Counted from the stretch's first letter, positions 19,506-30,532 are shown. The stretch: 64,000 nucleotides of DNA from Bermanella sp. WJH001 (GCF_030070105.1 NZ_JASJOO010000002.1:1426001-1490000), one strand, 5' to 3'. Notes: generated from the letters alone by a model not told the origin. Program-made: numbers and translations.

Positions 19506-19511
19506 ATTATA
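19506..19511 (-). promoter_or_regulatory. -10 box of the rplM-rpsI promoter
   Basis: Perfect TATAAT on the minus strand about 104 bases before the rplM ATG. The hexamer 17 bases further upstream is a poor -35 match, so the promoter is called on the -10 and its location. Confidence 0.5.
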
Positions 19512-19582
19512 CGAGATAGAGACAGGGATTACACCTTTTTTTTTAGCTTTATGGCAATAAAGCTAAAATCACCCAAGAAAGC

Positions 19583-19921
19583 CTAATAACGCTCACCTTC
19601 ACGAAAATGAACAAGCCCATAAATCAATGCAAATAAGGCCACCACTGCATTTAATAATACAATCAGCACCATCCCGTCTTGCTGCTCAGGATTCGACTGA
19701 AAGCCCATGATACTGCCAACAAAGAACGCCAAGGCTGACGATACAAATGCCACTAGCAACATGGATATTAAGTAGTAACCTCGTCCATCATCTAGCTTGA
19801 GCTGAAACTGCTCAATTTTTTGTGCAAAAAAACGATAAGCCAGCACGCACAAAGCTGCAGTAAAGATCATGGAACCAAAAAAGAAGAAAATCATGGTTTG
19901 CCCTCCTGTATTTTCACTCAT
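19583..19921 (-). CDS. Small inner-membrane protein, unknown function
   Basis: 112 residues, not recognised. Three predicted membrane helices: about 10-29 (IFFFFGSMIFTAALCVLAYRFF), 48-70 (LISMLLVAFVSSALAFFVGSIM) and 83-103 (MVLIVLLNAVVALFALIYGL), joined by a charged cytoplasmic or periplasmic loop (KIEQFQLKLDDGRG). The first nine residues look added; MIFFFFG at residue 10 may be the true start. Stands alone on the minus strand between the subtilase gene and rplM. An AT-rich perfect palindrome (19541-19568) follows it but has A rather than T downstream on this strand. Confidence 0.65.
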   Translation of the reverse strand: MSENTGGQTMIFFFFGSMIFTAALCVLAYRFFAQKIEQFQLKLDDGRGYYLISMLLVAFVSSALAFFVGSIMGFQSNPEQQDGMVLIVLLNAVVALFALIYGLVHFREGERY

Positions 19922-19993
19922 AAGCGTAATACAGAAATGGCAGCGCTCAAGGCAATAGACGCGAATTAATCAAAAACGAGACTTTAAGCACAT

Positions 19994-20021
19994 AAAAAGC
20001 CCCGACATAATTGCGGGGCTT
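19994..20021 (-). terminator. Terminator of the subtilase gene
   Basis: AAGCCCCG, nine-base loop, CGGGGCTT followed by TTT on the minus strand, just past the stop at 20028. Confidence 0.85.
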
Positions 20022-20027
20022 AAGGCC

Positions 20028-23000
20028 CTATAACGGCTCTACCACATCCATTCTTAACGGTATAACAACTTCAGGCTGAGAACCATCATTAGATAATATA
20101 TGTAACTCAGCCTCATAAGTACCAAACACCTGATCAGTAGAATCAAAAACTATCTCTAGAGCCTCCTCAAAACCAGCATCAATTCCACTGGTGGGTTGAC
20201 TCAAACTTACCCAGTCTAAACTTTGAGAAAACTCAATCGCCAACTCATTTTCTATATAAGGTGAATTAAACGCGACCTGAAGTCCATCAGTCCCATTAGC
20301 GTTTTCAATACCTATACTCAGCCGACTAATGTCAAAGTTATTATTTATGCTTTGATACTGTAATCTAATGCGGCCGTTTTTACTTAGAATAACCTGAGCA
20401 GTAATCGACCCTGAATCTCCGAACTCTCCATAATTAGTGAACTGAACAATAAATTGCTCTGAAGTAGAAAGGTAATGAGCTGTATAGCCAGCAGTTGGAT
20501 ATAAATCATCCCAGGCCCAAGCAATGATATTATTAAAACCATCCGCACTTGGGATAGGTTGACCACTGCAACAGCCATGGTCAATTGCACCAAACGACAC
20601 AAAGCCATTTGAGCTCACCCATATTTGATTATAGCTTTCACCATAAAACTCAAACTCAAACCCTAGGTTATATGGACCAACGACATTATCATCACTCAAT
20701 GTAAATGAAGTGCCCGTATTTACAATATCCTGCCATACATACGCGACACCTTCATTGCTATCAGACCAGGTATATCCATAAGCATCCGGACCACCTGTAC
20801 CATTAATTACAACCTCTCCTTGACGAGTATCGACTTGCCCTTTGCTAATTGACTCACTTAAATCCAACCCCTTTGCATTCAATTTAGCCACCACAGGAGC
20901 AGAAGCTGCAGATACTAATTCAGCTCGATACTCCAAACGCTCATCACCAGCATTTCCTATTAACAGATTTATTAGTGATGTCTCATCAGGCAATAAAGTG
21001 ACAACATCAATGCTTTGTGGAGCAACACTTAATATTGGCCCCATAGCGGTTAAAACACTTAATGTGTTAGATAAGTCAGAAATTTGTGCTGAGTTATCTA
21101 TCACTCGAGCAGCAAAGTAATAGGTTGTATTTGGGAACAAGCCAGTAACAACGGCCTCTTGAGTCTCGCCACTTAAATTTGGAGTTATTCCTGAAATTTT
21201 TATTGCTGCATCCCAGTTTTCAATAGTTATAGGCTCTTGAGAATATGCAATCTGAACTTCTGACGCCCTGCCTACCAAGCCATCATCACCTGTATTAGTC
21301 CATGACAGCAACACATTCGTAGATGAAGATTCACTCACACTCAAATCATTAATTGCATTTGGAGCTTGTTCATCCGGAAGCACTTCAATATTCAAATCAA
21401 ATGAAAGCTGAGGCGTTACTGGGTTATTTACATCAAAATTAATTTGAACATTGTAGTTATCAGGTATTTGGCCAAATGCATCTATCACAACAGGCACAAC
21501 CACTTCCCCTTCAGGAGGCACTATTCCTGTAGCATTATCATCAACAACGACAAAGCTATAACTCAACTCATCCGCTCTTAGCATTGCAGAATCTAAATTC
21601 AACCGCCCACCCGTCACTGTTTTACCATTCAATGACGGCACAAGGTCAACCGTATCCATCAATATCTGCTTCACCTCGATAGCACTCAAACTAGGATAAT
21701 TAGAGCGAATCATAACTGCAGCACCAGCAACATATGGAGTAGCCATTGAGGTGCCTGAAAAAGAATCGTAACCTCCATTCGATACCGTACTAAGAATATC
21801 CGACCCTGGCGCACCTAAATCTACAGTAGTAACTCCATAGTTAGAGAAGTTCGATAAAGCATCAGCATGTGTTGTAGAAGCCACCGCCAACATATTCTGC
21901 GTGTCATAGCCCGAAGGGTAATTTGGGGAGTTATCTGTATTCACAGAGCTATTACCTGCCGCTGCAACAAACAATACATCTCGTTGATTAGCGTACTCTA
22001 TAGCGTCGAGAATACCCTGAGAAAAGCCTCCACCACCCCAAGAGTTATTTAGTATATTCGCCCCATTGTCAACAGCATAAAGAATGGATTCGATAGCATC
22101 TGATGCTTGGCCACCACCTGAAGCACTTAGGAATTTTACTGCCATAATTTGAGCAGTATGCACCGTACCAGCAATACCAATACCATTATCGCCTTCTGCG
22201 CCAATAATTCCCGCGCAATGCGTGCCGTGATCATTATCATCCATAGGATCACCATCATTATTCACAAAGTCATAACCATGAACATCATCAATAAAACCAT
22301 TAGCATCATCATCAATTCCATTACCTGGAATTTCATCTGTATTTGTCCAGATATTATTTGCCAAGTCGGAATGATTGTAGTTAACACCAGTGTCAATGAC
22401 TGCTACCACGACATTTGAACCATCTGTAGTGCGGCCCCAAGCTTCAACCGCATCAATATCTGCATCAAACACACCTCCGGTTTGCTGCTCATTATTGACT
22501 GCCCACTGCTGAGTGAAGCTAGCATCATTTGGAATGCTATCAATGCTCACAAGGTAATCTGGTTCAGCGTAAAGAACTTCAGGTAGTGAATTTAATTCAT
22601 TAAGTAAAGTAGCAATTTCTTTCTGTGTTTTACCGCTAATAGATAACACATCCATATTAAGTTTATCGAAACGCTTTTTGATTTTTAAACCATGCTTATG
22701 AATTGCATTACCCACCACCAATGATGATGTATTAGAAGACTTTTTCTTAATGATAATATTATTACTGGCAGCTATATCTACGGCATGAAATAAAGGCATA
22801 TTGATTTTCTGCTCTTTATAAACCTTCAGCTGGGATAGTGACAAAGAAGAATCTGTTTGAGGCAAGGCCACTCTGGCCGAGTACTCCAATGGAGTCGCTC
22901 CGTTATTACGTAAAACCACTTCCAAGCGCTCAGACTGCCCTTCAGAGAGTGAGATAGATGCAGATTCTGGTGCTAATTCAGGCAAAGGTGCTGAAGGCGT

Positions 23001-24275
23001 TGTAAAACTTGCAACGTTTGAAATATCACTTTTATTTCCAGTTAAGTCTTGGGACTTCACAGCAAAGAAGTATTCCTGCTCTGCGTTCAAACCAGAAACT
23101 AAAAATTCCTCCTCTGTACCAGGTAACGCTGGCGCAGGGACTCCATCCAAGGGGGTTGCTAAAGCCCAGTTATCATCTGTAATACTTTCGTTAAAGTACC
23201 TAATTTCATAAATATCAGCAGGAATTTCTTCTCTTTGATTATCAGATATAGATGTCCATGCCAATCTAGCCTCATCAAAGAGAACACCAGGTGTAACTGA
23301 CAGGTCATTTATTTCAGCTGGCGGTGTAAAATCCTGAACAACATTAAGAGCCAAATGATGATAAATATTGGTATTGGTCGAATAATCCATTACCTGGAAC
23401 ATACCGCTGTAATAACCCAAGTCTAAATTTGCAGCATCGATTGAGAAGCTTACCGTCTTAGAATCATTACCAGGAATTTCCTCACTAAAAGAAGCTGAAG
23501 CCCAGGAAGGCGATGAACTAAGCGCTACAAACTTACCTTCACTGGAAAGGTTTTCTATATCGACACCGTACGTCTGAATTGAACGCTGTTGAATAGTCAG
23601 CTCAGATACAACACTGGTAAAGCGAACGGCAGATTCTGTTACATTAATATCAATTACGGACTCAGAAATAAGCTGCCCATCCGAAACACGATACTTAACA
23701 GTGTCTTGTCCAGTGAAAACAGCAGAAGGTGTATAACTAAATAATCCTGACTCACTTAATGTAACATCTCCATACAATGAATCACTTGCAAGTGAATACT
23801 GCAAAGTATCACCGTCTACGTCCAAGCCAGTAAGTTCAATACTTACAGGAGATAATCCGTAGGTAATTAAAGTTACATCTTTTGAAGTGGGTGCATCATT
23901 TACCGGAGAAACATTTATCTCTACTTTTCCGATATTTGACGAAAGTCCTTCCGATTGGGCATTAAAATAAAAACTATCAACCCCATAAAAGTCTTGATTA
24001 GGAGAGTATTCAAATTCACCTGTAACTTGTAATTCAAGCGTGCCGTTCTGAGGTAACCCTGAAACGTAATAAAGAACATCTGATCCAAGGTTTTGATTCA
24101 CGGAAGAGACAAGAAGATCATCTTCTTGCAAGCTGGTAACGATATCATCAACTTTTATAACCCTAGGTTCTGGCTCTACAGAATCAGATCCACAAGCAAC
24201 AAGCATGGACGATAATAATATGAAGATAGAATGACGGCCAAAAGACCATAAATAATTACTTCCATGTGAAAACAT
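20028..24275 (-). CDS. Large S8 (subtilisin-like) protease lipoprotein with beta-sandwich repeats
   Basis: 1,415 residues. Signal peptide with lipobox LVAC (Cys28), so a lipid-anchored, extracytoplasmic protease. Rough layout: two cadherin-like/tandem-95 repeats (about 37-215, motifs like DVDGDTLQYSL), a further beta domain, a fibronectin III domain (about 320-428), an inhibitor-like propeptide (about 545-600, ending EVLYAEPDYLVSID), the S8 catalytic domain (about 605-900), another Fn3 (about 970-1065) and a C-terminal beta-sandwich. The triad is intact: Asp628 (DTGVN), His683 (HGTHCAG), Ser843 (GTSMATP). The order Fn3-propeptide-S8 with big N-terminal extension means the propeptide is internal. 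Monocistronic with its own terminator. Likely degrades extracellular or surface protein; the substrate is unknown. Confidence 0.9.
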   Translation of the reverse strand: MFSHGSNYLWSFGRHSIFILLSSMLVACGSDSVEPEPRVIKVDDIVTSLQEDDLLVSSVNQNLGSDVLYYVSGLPQNGTLELQVTGEFEYSPNQDFYGVDSFYFNAQSEGLSSNIGKVEINVSPVNDAPTSKDVTLITYGLSPVSIELTGLDVDGDTLQYSLASDSLYGDVTLSESGLFSYTPSAVFTGQDTVKYRVSDGQLISESVIDINVTESAVRFTSVVSELTIQQRSIQTYGVDIENLSSEGKFVALSSSPSWASASFSEEIPGNDSKTVSFSIDAANLDLGYYSGMFQVMDYSTNTNIYHHLALNVVQDFTPPAEINDLSVTPGVLFDEARLAWTSISDNQREEIPADIYEIRYFNESITDDNWALATPLDGVPAPALPGTEEEFLVSGLNAEQEYFFAVKSQDLTGNKSDISNVASFTTPSAPLPELAPESASISLSEGQSERLEVVLRNNGATPLEYSARVALPQTDSSLSLSQLKVYKEQKINMPLFHAVDIAASNNIIIKKKSSNTSSLVVGNAIHKHGLKIKKRFDKLNMDVLSISGKTQKEIATLLNELNSLPEVLYAEPDYLVSIDSIPNDASFTQQWAVNNEQQTGGVFDADIDAVEAWGRTTDGSNVVVAVIDTGVNYNHSDLANNIWTNTDEIPGNGIDDDANGFIDDVHGYDFVNNDGDPMDDNDHGTHCAGIIGAEGDNGIGIAGTVHTAQIMAVKFLSASGGGQASDAIESILYAVDNGANILNNSWGGGGFSQGILDAIEYANQRDVLFVAAAGNSSVNTDNSPNYPSGYDTQNMLAVASTTHADALSNFSNYGVTTVDLGAPGSDILSTVSNGGYDSFSGTSMATPYVAGAAVMIRSNYPSLSAIEVKQILMDTVDLVPSLNGKTVTGGRLNLDSAMLRADELSYSFVVVDDNATGIVPPEGEVVVPVVIDAFGQIPDNYNVQINFDVNNPVTPQLSFDLNIEVLPDEQAPNAINDLSVSESSSTNVLLSWTNTGDDGLVGRASEVQIAYSQEPITIENWDAAIKISGITPNLSGETQEAVVTGLFPNTTYYFAARVIDNSAQISDLSNTLSVLTAMGPILSVAPQSIDVVTLLPDETSLINLLIGNAGDERLEYRAELVSAASAPVVAKLNAKGLDLSESISKGQVDTRQGEVVINGTGGPDAYGYTWSDSNEGVAYVWQDIVNTGTSFTLSDDNVVGPYNLGFEFEFYGESYNQIWVSSNGFVSFGAIDHGCCSGQPIPSADGFNNIIAWAWDDLYPTAGYTAHYLSTSEQFIVQFTNYGEFGDSGSITAQVILSKNGRIRLQYQSINNNFDISRLSIGIENANGTDGLQVAFNSPYIENELAIEFSQSLDWVSLSQPTSGIDAGFEEALEIVFDSTDQVFGTYEAELHILSNDGSQPEVVIPLRMDVVEPL

Positions 24276-24491
24276 ATTTTTTCCTTAAAATGAATATCCA
24301 ATTCAGCAGCACATCATAGCAACCAACAAGATTGTTCTCAATTTATCATCAAAGATTTATTAAAGTTTCTAAGAACTGTATAAATAACAATCTACACTCA
24401 ACCTAAACTCAATTAAAAAAGATGCGTACAGAATTAATCTGCACACACCAATTAAAGTAAAGGCTTAGTAATCTAACTTTTAATTAAGAAA

Positions 24492-26072
24492 TTAATGTTC
24501 ACGCGTTGCAAAGAACTCAACATCAGGGTGTCGGTCTTGTGCCAGTGATAGGTTCACCATGGTCGGGGCGATATAGGTTAGATTGTCACCACCATCTAAG
24601 GCTAGATTTTCATGGGCTTTCTTTTGGAATTCCGCAAACTTAATTTTGTCTTTTGATTCCACCCAACGGGCCGTGGCAACACTGATAGGCTCATAAATAG
24701 CCTCAACCTTGTATTCGTCTTTTAGGCGCTGCGCCACCACATCAAACTGCAGAATACCAACTGCACCAACAATAAGGTCATTGTTTTTCAGCGGACGGAA
24801 CACCTGTACAGCTCCCTCTTCTGACAACTGAATAATCCCTTTAAGCAGCTGCTTTTGTTTAAGTGGATCTTTCAAACGAATACGTTTGAACAGTTCAGGG
24901 GCAAAGTGAGGAATACCCGTGAATTTCAAATCTTCACCTTGGGTAAACGTGTCACCAATTTGAATGGAACCGTGATTGTGTAGGCCAATGATATCACCCG
25001 CATACGCTTCTTCAGCCGCTTCACGATCACCCGCCATAAAAGTTAAAGCATCACCAATGCGAACATCTTTGCCAATGCGCACATGTTTGGCTTTCATGCC
25101 TTTTTCATACTTACCAGAAACGATTCGCATAAACGCCACACGGTCACGATGTTGCGGGTCCATGTTGGCTTGAATTTTAAATACAAAGCCGGTGAATTTT
25201 TCTTCGGTAGGTGCGACATCACGAGCGTCTGTTTGGCGAGGTTTAGGGGTGGGTGCCCACTTGGTTAAACCATCTAGCATATGGTCCACACCAAAGTTAC
25301 CCAGTGCCGTACCAAAATAAACCGGGGTTAATTCACCAGATAAGAACATCTCAAGGTCAAAGGGATTTGAAGCGCCGCGTACCAGCTCAATTTCTTCGCG
25401 AAAATCGGAAGCAAATGCACCTACCGCTTTATCAAAGTCTGGATTATCCAAACCTTTAATCACACGACGTTCTTGTATGGTATGACCCTGACCGGTTGAG
25501 TACAGAATTACCTCATCATCATACAAGTTGTATACACCTTTAAATTCTTTACCCATACCAATAGGCCAAGTAATCGGTGCACACATGATATCAAGTACAT
25601 CTTCTACCTCATCCATGACATCAATGGGGTCACGGGTATCGCGGTCTAGTTTGTTCATAAAGGTGATGATGGGTGTGTCACGTAAGCGTGTTACTTCCAT
25701 CAATTTAACGGTTCGCTCTTCTACACCTTTAGCGGCGTCGATCACCATTAAACAGGAGTCCACTGCCGTTAAGGTGCGGTAAGTATCTTCCGAGAAGTCT
25801 TCGTGCCCTGGAGTGTCTAGAAGGTTCACCAAGCAATCGTTATACGGGAATTGCATCACCGAGGTGGTAATGGAAATACCACGGTCTTTTTCCATCTGCA
25901 TCCAGTCGGATTTAGCGTGCTGGTTGGAGCCACGACCTTTTACCGTACCGGCTTTTTGAATGGCGTTGCCGAACAACAGTACTTTTTCAGTAATGGTGGT
26001 CTTACCCGCATCCGGGTGGGAAATGATGGCGAAAGTGCGGCGCTTGCCCACTTGTGTTGCTTGATTGCTCAT
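24492..26072 (-). CDS. prfC: Peptide chain release factor 3 (RF3)
   Basis: GTPase that recycles RF1/RF2 from the ribosome after termination. 526 residues, family length. G1 motif SHPDAGKTT near residue 19, G3 [15 protein letters not shown]4 NKLDRD; the SEDTYR stretch distinguishes RF3 from EF-G. Domains 2 and 3 follow to the C-terminus (ATREH). Starts 216 bases after the subtilase start region and is separate from it; 97 bases past the ybiT stop. Confidence 0.97.
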   Translation of the reverse strand: MSNQATQVGKRRTFAIISHPDAGKTTITEKVLLFGNAIQKAGTVKGRGSNQHAKSDWMQMEKDRGISITTSVMQFPYNDCLVNLLDTPGHEDFSEDTYRTLTAVDSCLMVIDAAKGVEERTVKLMEVTRLRDTPIITFMNKLDRDTRDPIDVMDEVEDVLDIMCAPITWPIGMGKEFKGVYNLYDDEVILYSTGQGHTIQERRVIKGLDNPDFDKAVGAFASDFREEIELVRGASNPFDLEMFLSGELTPVYFGTALGNFGVDHMLDGLTKWAPTPKPRQTDARDVAPTEEKFTGFVFKIQANMDPQHRDRVAFMRIVSGKYEKGMKAKHVRIGKDVRIGDALTFMAGDREAAEEAYAGDIIGLHNHGSIQIGDTFTQGEDLKFTGIPHFAPELFKRIRLKDPLKQKQLLKGIIQLSEEGAVQVFRPLKNNDLIVGAVGILQFDVVAQRLKDEYKVEAIYEPISVATARWVESKDKIKFAEFQKKAHENLALDGGDNLTYIAPTMVNLSLAQDRHPDVEFFATREH

Positions 26073-26168
26073 ATTCGGCTTTTTAGATGATCAAAAATTG
26101 CCGCGCATTATATCTGCCTACGGCACAAGATACGAGCACAGCAAACAGCCATGCTCGTTGCGACTCAA

Positions 26169-27773
26169 TTAGGCGACTTTGCTGTTTGCCGCTTTATTGG
26201 CCAACAGTTCGTCATAGGTGCCTTTAAAGTCGAGCAATTGATTGTCTTTGATTTCAATGACACGGGTCGCCAGTGACGAGACAAACTCACGGTCATGACT
26301 CACAAAGATGAGTGTGCCGTCAAATTCTTTCAAAGCATCGTTTAGTGCCTGTATGGACTCCATATCCAAGTGGTTGGTAGGTTCGTCCATCACCAGCACG
26401 TTAAGATCCATCATCATCAACTTACCAAACAACAAGCGGTTTTTCTCACCACCTGAGCACACGCGGGCTTTTTTATTAAAGTCGTCTGCGGTAAACAACA
26501 AACGACCCAGCATGGCTCGTACTTTTAAGTCATCGTGTTTTGGGGTGCGCCACTGACTCATCCACTCAAACAAGGTAAGGTCGTTATCAAAATCTTTTGA
26601 GCTGTCTTGCGGGCAATAGCCAATAGTGGCATTTTCTGACCATTTTACCACGCCGTGCTCTGGGGTCAGTTCGTTCATCAAGCAGCGTAAAAATGTGGTT
26701 TTACCTGCGCCGTTCTCACCAATTACCGCCAGTTTTGAGCCTGCTTCTAATAAGATGTCACCACCTTTAAATAGGGTTTCGCCATCAAACCCGTGCGCAA
26801 CTTGCTCAAGTTCTAATACCTGACGATGCAGCTTTCTATCCTGACGCAAGGTAATTGAGGGGGTTTGACGAGAGGTTTGTTTCACCTCATCCAGTGTAAT
26901 CTTATCCATTTTTTTCGCACGGGACTGAGCCTGCTTAGACTTAGACGCGTTAGCCGAGAAGCGGTTAACAAACGCTTGTAACTCATCAATTTCGGCGCTT
27001 TTCTTCGCGTTTTCACCCAATAATTGCTCACGAATCAGCGTAGAGGCTTCAATGAAATATTCATAATTACCTGGGTAAATACGCAGTTCGCCATAATCGA
27101 TATCCGCCATATGGGTGCAGACTGAGTTTAAAAAGTGGCGATCGTGGGAAATGATAATCATGGTGCTTTTGCGCTTATTCAACACATCCGCCAACCAGTT
27201 AATGGTGTCGATATCCAAGTTGTTGGTAGGCTCGTCCAACAGCAAGATTTCTGGGTTGGCGAATAACGCTTGGGCCAGTAACACACGCAACTTCCAGCCG
27301 GGAGCAAGTTGCTTCATCAGGCCGTAATGAAACTCTTCTTCTATGCCGGCCTCTAGCAAGATTTCACCGGCGCGGCTTTCCGCACTGTAACCGTCCATTT
27401 CAGCGTATTGGGCTTCTAAGTCCCCTACTAACATGCCGTCTTCTTCGGTCATATCGGGTTTGGCGTAAATGGCATCACGGGCTTGTTTGATTTTCCACAG
27501 GGCTACGTCCCCCATGATGACCGCATCCACCACGGAATACTCTTCAAAAGCGTACTGATCCTGACTCAAGGTACCCACCTTGTGCCCGGGAGTGATCGAA
27601 ACATTGCCTGAAGTAGGCGTTAACGCACCACTTAGGATTTTCATAAACGTAGATTTACCGCAACCGTTCGCGCCAATCAGGCCATAGCGATTGCCGTGAC
27701 CAAATTGTGCAGAGATGTTTTCGAACAAAGGCTCAGCGCCAAATTGCATGGTGATGTTTGCGGTTGTAATCAA
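26169..27773 (-). CDS. ybiT: ABC-F ATPase YbiT
   Basis: Cytosolic ABC-F protein (two ATPase domains, no membrane part) of the ribosome-associated translation-factor family. About 534 residues. Walker A motifs GANGCGKST and GENGAGKTT, Walker [12 protein letters not shown] and [11 protein letters not shown], second signature CSGGEKNR, and the interdomain P-site linker rich in K/S ([19 protein letters not shown]). Sequence follows YbiT rather than EttA or Uup. I choose a TTG start at 27773 ([11 protein letters not shown]) because it matches the family N-terminus and AGGA lies seven bases ahead; a GTG six codons upstream is the alternative. Confidence 0.92.
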   Translation of the reverse strand: MITTANITMQFGAEPLFENISAQFGHGNRYGLIGANGCGKSTFMKILSGALTPTSGNVSITPGHKVGTLSQDQYAFEEYSVVDAVIMGDVALWKIKQARDAIYAKPDMTEEDGMLVGDLEAQYAEMDGYSAESRAGEILLEAGIEEEFHYGLMKQLAPGWKLRVLLAQALFANPEILLLDEPTNNLDIDTINWLADVLNKRKSTMIIISHDRHFLNSVCTHMADIDYGELRIYPGNYEYFIEASTLIREQLLGENAKKSAEIDELQAFVNRFSANASKSKQAQSRAKKMDKITLDEVKQTSRQTPSITLRQDRKLHRQVLELEQVAHGFDGETLFKGGDILLEAGSKLAVIGENGAGKTTFLRCLMNELTPEHGVVKWSENATIGYCPQDSSKDFDNDLTLFEWMSQWRTPKHDDLKVRAMLGRLLFTADDFNKKARVCSGGEKNRLLFGKLMMMDLNVLVMDEPTNHLDMESIQALNDALKEFDGTLIFVSHDREFVSSLATRVIEIKDNQLLDFKGTYDELLANKAANSKVA

Positions 27774-27968
27774 GAAGGTATCCTGGGGCACAAGCTGGTA
27801 TTGCCATGCCGAAGTAAAGGTAATAATTGCCGCGCACTATATAGATGAAGGCGGGTTTTGTCGAGATAACTGTATGGATATTAGCCAGTTTGAGCGTTCT
27901 CAGCATTCAACCCCATAAGCCACAGGCTTTAGCTATACTAATATTAAGCCCCTCATAACAACATACAT

Positions 27969-30002
27969 ATGGCAAGCGCTGCTGATACACTGAATCGGAT
28001 GCCTCTAACCCTTTTAACAAGGGGGCTCATGGCTGCCATATTGCTTTTTCTGCTTCTCACCAGCCACGCCCATAGCGATACCACAGACTTGTTTAACCTA
28101 TCTCTCGAACAACTAATGGCAACACCCGTGAACGTCGCCTCAAATACCCTCAAACCCATCAATGAACAACCCGGCACCGTTAGCATCATCACTGAACAGC
28201 AAATTGCCCATTCCGGTGCACGCTTCTTAATGGATTTAATTAAACAGGTTCCTGGGTTTTGGATAGGCACTGACACCATAGGCACCATGTCGGTCAGCTT
28301 TCGAGGTGTTTGGGGGATGGAAGCCAAAATTTTACTCATCATAGATGGCATTGAACAAAATGAATTGGCTTTTGGGTCCTTGGTATTAGGCAATCGCTAC
28401 CCTGTCAGCACCATTAAACAGGTTGAAATCATTCGTGGGCCTGGGTCTGTGAAATATGGCAGCCAAGCGGCGCTTGCGGTTATTAAAGTGACCACCAAAG
28501 GAAAAGATGCAAACGGGCAACACGTCAGCATCAGCGCCGATGCCAATGAAAACGGCGTTTATAATAATACCTATTCTATTTTGTCTGCCGGCAGCTTAAG
28601 TGATTCTGAAATTTTGCGTTACACCAGCGCCATTAGTTTTGCACAAGGTGATTACTCCGACCAAACTTGGACCGCCTTAGACGGTTACACCATTGATCTT
28701 CAAAACAAAACTAACTCACAACCGTTCAATGTGAATATGAGCTTAACCAACAGTAACAGTGAGCTGCGCATTATTTATGATCGCTTCACGCAAGAAGACC
28801 GCTTATTATTTGGTGACAGTGGATTATTTGTTAGCCCTAATCAACGATACACACAAAACAATACCCTTTCGTTTGAAAGCATCAATATTTCAAGCCAACA
28901 TAGCGCGCAGATACAACCTGAACTTTCCGTCAATACCAAACTGACATTTGTTAAACAAAAACCGTGGAATGGTGACTCGCAGTACAACCAAACATTAAAG
29001 CGTGATGCAGAACGTTGGCGGATTGATATGGTGACACAATATGAATTCAGCGAAGATCATAATATCGCATTTGGCGCGATGTATTACACCGAAAACGAAG
29101 AAGTGAGCCAATCATATTTGTTCAACCCAGATACTCGCTTTGATGGCAAGCATGCTATTAGCCAAAGTGATCGTGCACTATATTTACAATACGAAGCCAA
29201 CACAGACTGGGCAAATTTTACAATCGGTGGGCGTTATGAAAACCACGACGCAGCGGGTTCCCATGTATTGCCTCGCATTGCCATCACCAAAACATTCCAT
29301 GCATTTCACGGAAAGCTGGTTTATAACCAAGCGTTTAAAATCCCTCAATTTGACACTCTGGCCAGTGCGAATAATTCAGGTACTCCCATCACAAAAACGG
29401 AGCTAAGTACCACCAGTGAAATTGAATTAGGTTATCGCATTAACGATAAAATGAATTTAAGTGGTAACTTCTACCACTTTAAAATCGATAACTACATTGG
29501 TTTTAATCCGGTTAATGCCAGCAACGCAACTCTCGGGGACTTTAGTGCGTATGGTCATGAGCTGGAGTTTGACTGGATCATGGCTGACTTTCAAATGCAT
29601 GCCAGCTATTCAGTATTTTTAATTGATCAAACCAATATTAACGCCATTACCGTCGACACGGATGAAAATGCGGTATTAGGCATTCCCAATCACATGATTA
29701 AATTAAATACCCGTTATTATTTGACACAAGATGATTCCATTAATTTAAATGGCGCGATCATTTCTAGTCGTTATGCCTGCGTTGAAGATAGCAATTTGAT
29801 TTGTGGCACACCAAAAAAATTAAATGAAGAATACGACTTTAATAGTTTTTATCGCCATAGCCACAGCGGGCTAAATTACAATATCGGCATTGCTAATATC
29901 TTGGATACCAAAACCAAATATGTTCAACCTTATCGTGGTAGCCAGTCACCTATTCCAGGACTTGGGCGCAGACTCATGTTTGATATTCAATACCAGTTCT
30001 GA
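27969..30002 (+). CDS. TonB-dependent outer-membrane receptor
   Basis: 677 residues. Hydrophobic export signal ending near SHAHSD (residue about 36), the segment LFNLSLEQLMATPVNVAS common at the N-terminus of TonB receptors, plug domain (about 60-170, with VDVIRGPGS-type IEIIRGPGSVKYGS), then a 22-strand-type barrel ending in the aromatic C-terminus FDIQYQF. Substrate cannot be told; no siderophore or vitamin gene is adjacent and no tonB is in the window. Start is uncertain: ATGs at 27969, 27999 and 28029 are in frame; AAGG lies six bases before 28029, but that leaves a signal peptide without N-terminal charge. Single gene, closed by a terminator. Confidence 0.85.
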   Translation: MASAADTLNRMPLTLLTRGLMAAILLFLLLTSHAHSDTTDLFNLSLEQLMATPVNVASNTLKPINEQPGTVSIITEQQIAHSGARFLMDLIKQVPGFWIGTDTIGTMSVSFRGVWGMEAKILLIIDGIEQNELAFGSLVLGNRYPVSTIKQVEIIRGPGSVKYGSQAALAVIKVTTKGKDANGQHVSISADANENGVYNNTYSILSAGSLSDSEILRYTSAISFAQGDYSDQTWTALDGYTIDLQNKTNSQPFNVNMSLTNSNSELRIIYDRFTQEDRLLFGDSGLFVSPNQRYTQNNTLSFESINISSQHSAQIQPELSVNTKLTFVKQKPWNGDSQYNQTLKRDAERWRIDMVTQYEFSEDHNIAFGAMYYTENEEVSQSYLFNPDTRFDGKHAISQSDRALYLQYEANTDWANFTIGGRYENHDAAGSHVLPRIAITKTFHAFHGKLVYNQAFKIPQFDTLASANNSGTPITKTELSTTSEIELGYRINDKMNLSGNFYHFKIDNYIGFNPVNASNATLGDFSAYGHELEFDWIMADFQMHASYSVFLIDQTNINAITVDTDENAVLGIPNHMIKLNTRYYLTQDDSINLNGAIISSRYACVEDSNLICGTPKKLNEEYDFNSFYRHSHSGLNYNIGIANILDTKTKYVQPYRGSQSPIPGLGRRLMFDIQYQF

Positions 30003-30011
30003 GTTACAATC

Positions 30012-30048
30012 ACAAAAAAAGCCAATCAAGTTCCCACCCGATTGGCTT
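30012..30048 (-). terminator. Terminator of ytoQ, shared gap with the receptor gene
   Basis: GAAGCCAATC, loop, GATTGGCTT followed by T7 on the minus strand. On the plus strand the same stem has only a weak T-tract (TTCATTTTA), so it serves ytoQ best and may also stop the receptor transcript. Confidence 0.8.
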
Positions 30049-30067
30049 CATTTTACATCGAGCTATT

Positions 30068-30514
30068 TTATTTAGCCGCAATAACGTATTTTAATATTTC
30101 AACAATTTGCTCTGGGGTTTGCGCCCACGCCATAGCGGCACCATCCACTTCTTTAAGTGGGTGAATAATACTTTCATCATGCAATGTAATATAAGGCTTA
30201 CCAAGTGCAGCACACATGCCTGCATCAAATGCTGCGTTCCACTGCTTGTATTTATCACCAAAACGAACAACTGCCATGTCGCAGTTTTCAATCATATTTT
30301 TTGTGCGAATACTGTTTACTTTTGATGATTGATGATCTCGCCAAAAATTACTCTCTGGCACGCCCAATACATCACCGGCGGCATCACTGGCTTCGTGATT
30401 GGTCACAGCCGATACAAATTCAACCGGCAAGTTTAACGCTTGCGCGCCTTGCTCGATTTGCTGACGCCAATCAGTGTGAATTTCACCAGACAAATAAACT
30501 GTCCACGTTTTCAT
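30068..30514 (-). CDS. YtoQ family protein
   Basis: 148 residues of the YtoQ family, related in fold to nucleoside 2-deoxyribosyltransferases; function not established. Visible: WTVYLSGEIHTDWR at the start, the polar run NHEASDAAGD, RDHQSSKVNSIRTKNMIENCDM and VVRFGDKYKQWNAAFDAG, typical of the family. No signal peptide, so cytoplasmic. It lies 18 bases past the hisC start region on the same strand only in the sense of following hisC downstream, so it may be the last gene of the his transcript. Confidence 0.8.
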   Translation of the reverse strand: MKTWTVYLSGEIHTDWRQQIEQGAQALNLPVEFVSAVTNHEASDAAGDVLGVPESNFWRDHQSSKVNSIRTKNMIENCDMAVVRFGDKYKQWNAAFDAGMCAALGKPYITLHDESIIHPLKEVDGAAMAWAQTPEQIVEILKYVIAAK

Positions 30515-30532
30515 ACATACTCCTCTTAATGA

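Noticed and set aside
19541-19568. AT-rich perfect palindrome as terminator for the small membrane protein
   Set aside because: On the gene's strand the stem is followed by A, not T, so it is not a canonical intrinsic terminator.
27953-28393. 146-codon minus-strand frame opposite the TonB receptor start
   Set aside because: Antisense shadow; no ribosome site and no family similarity.
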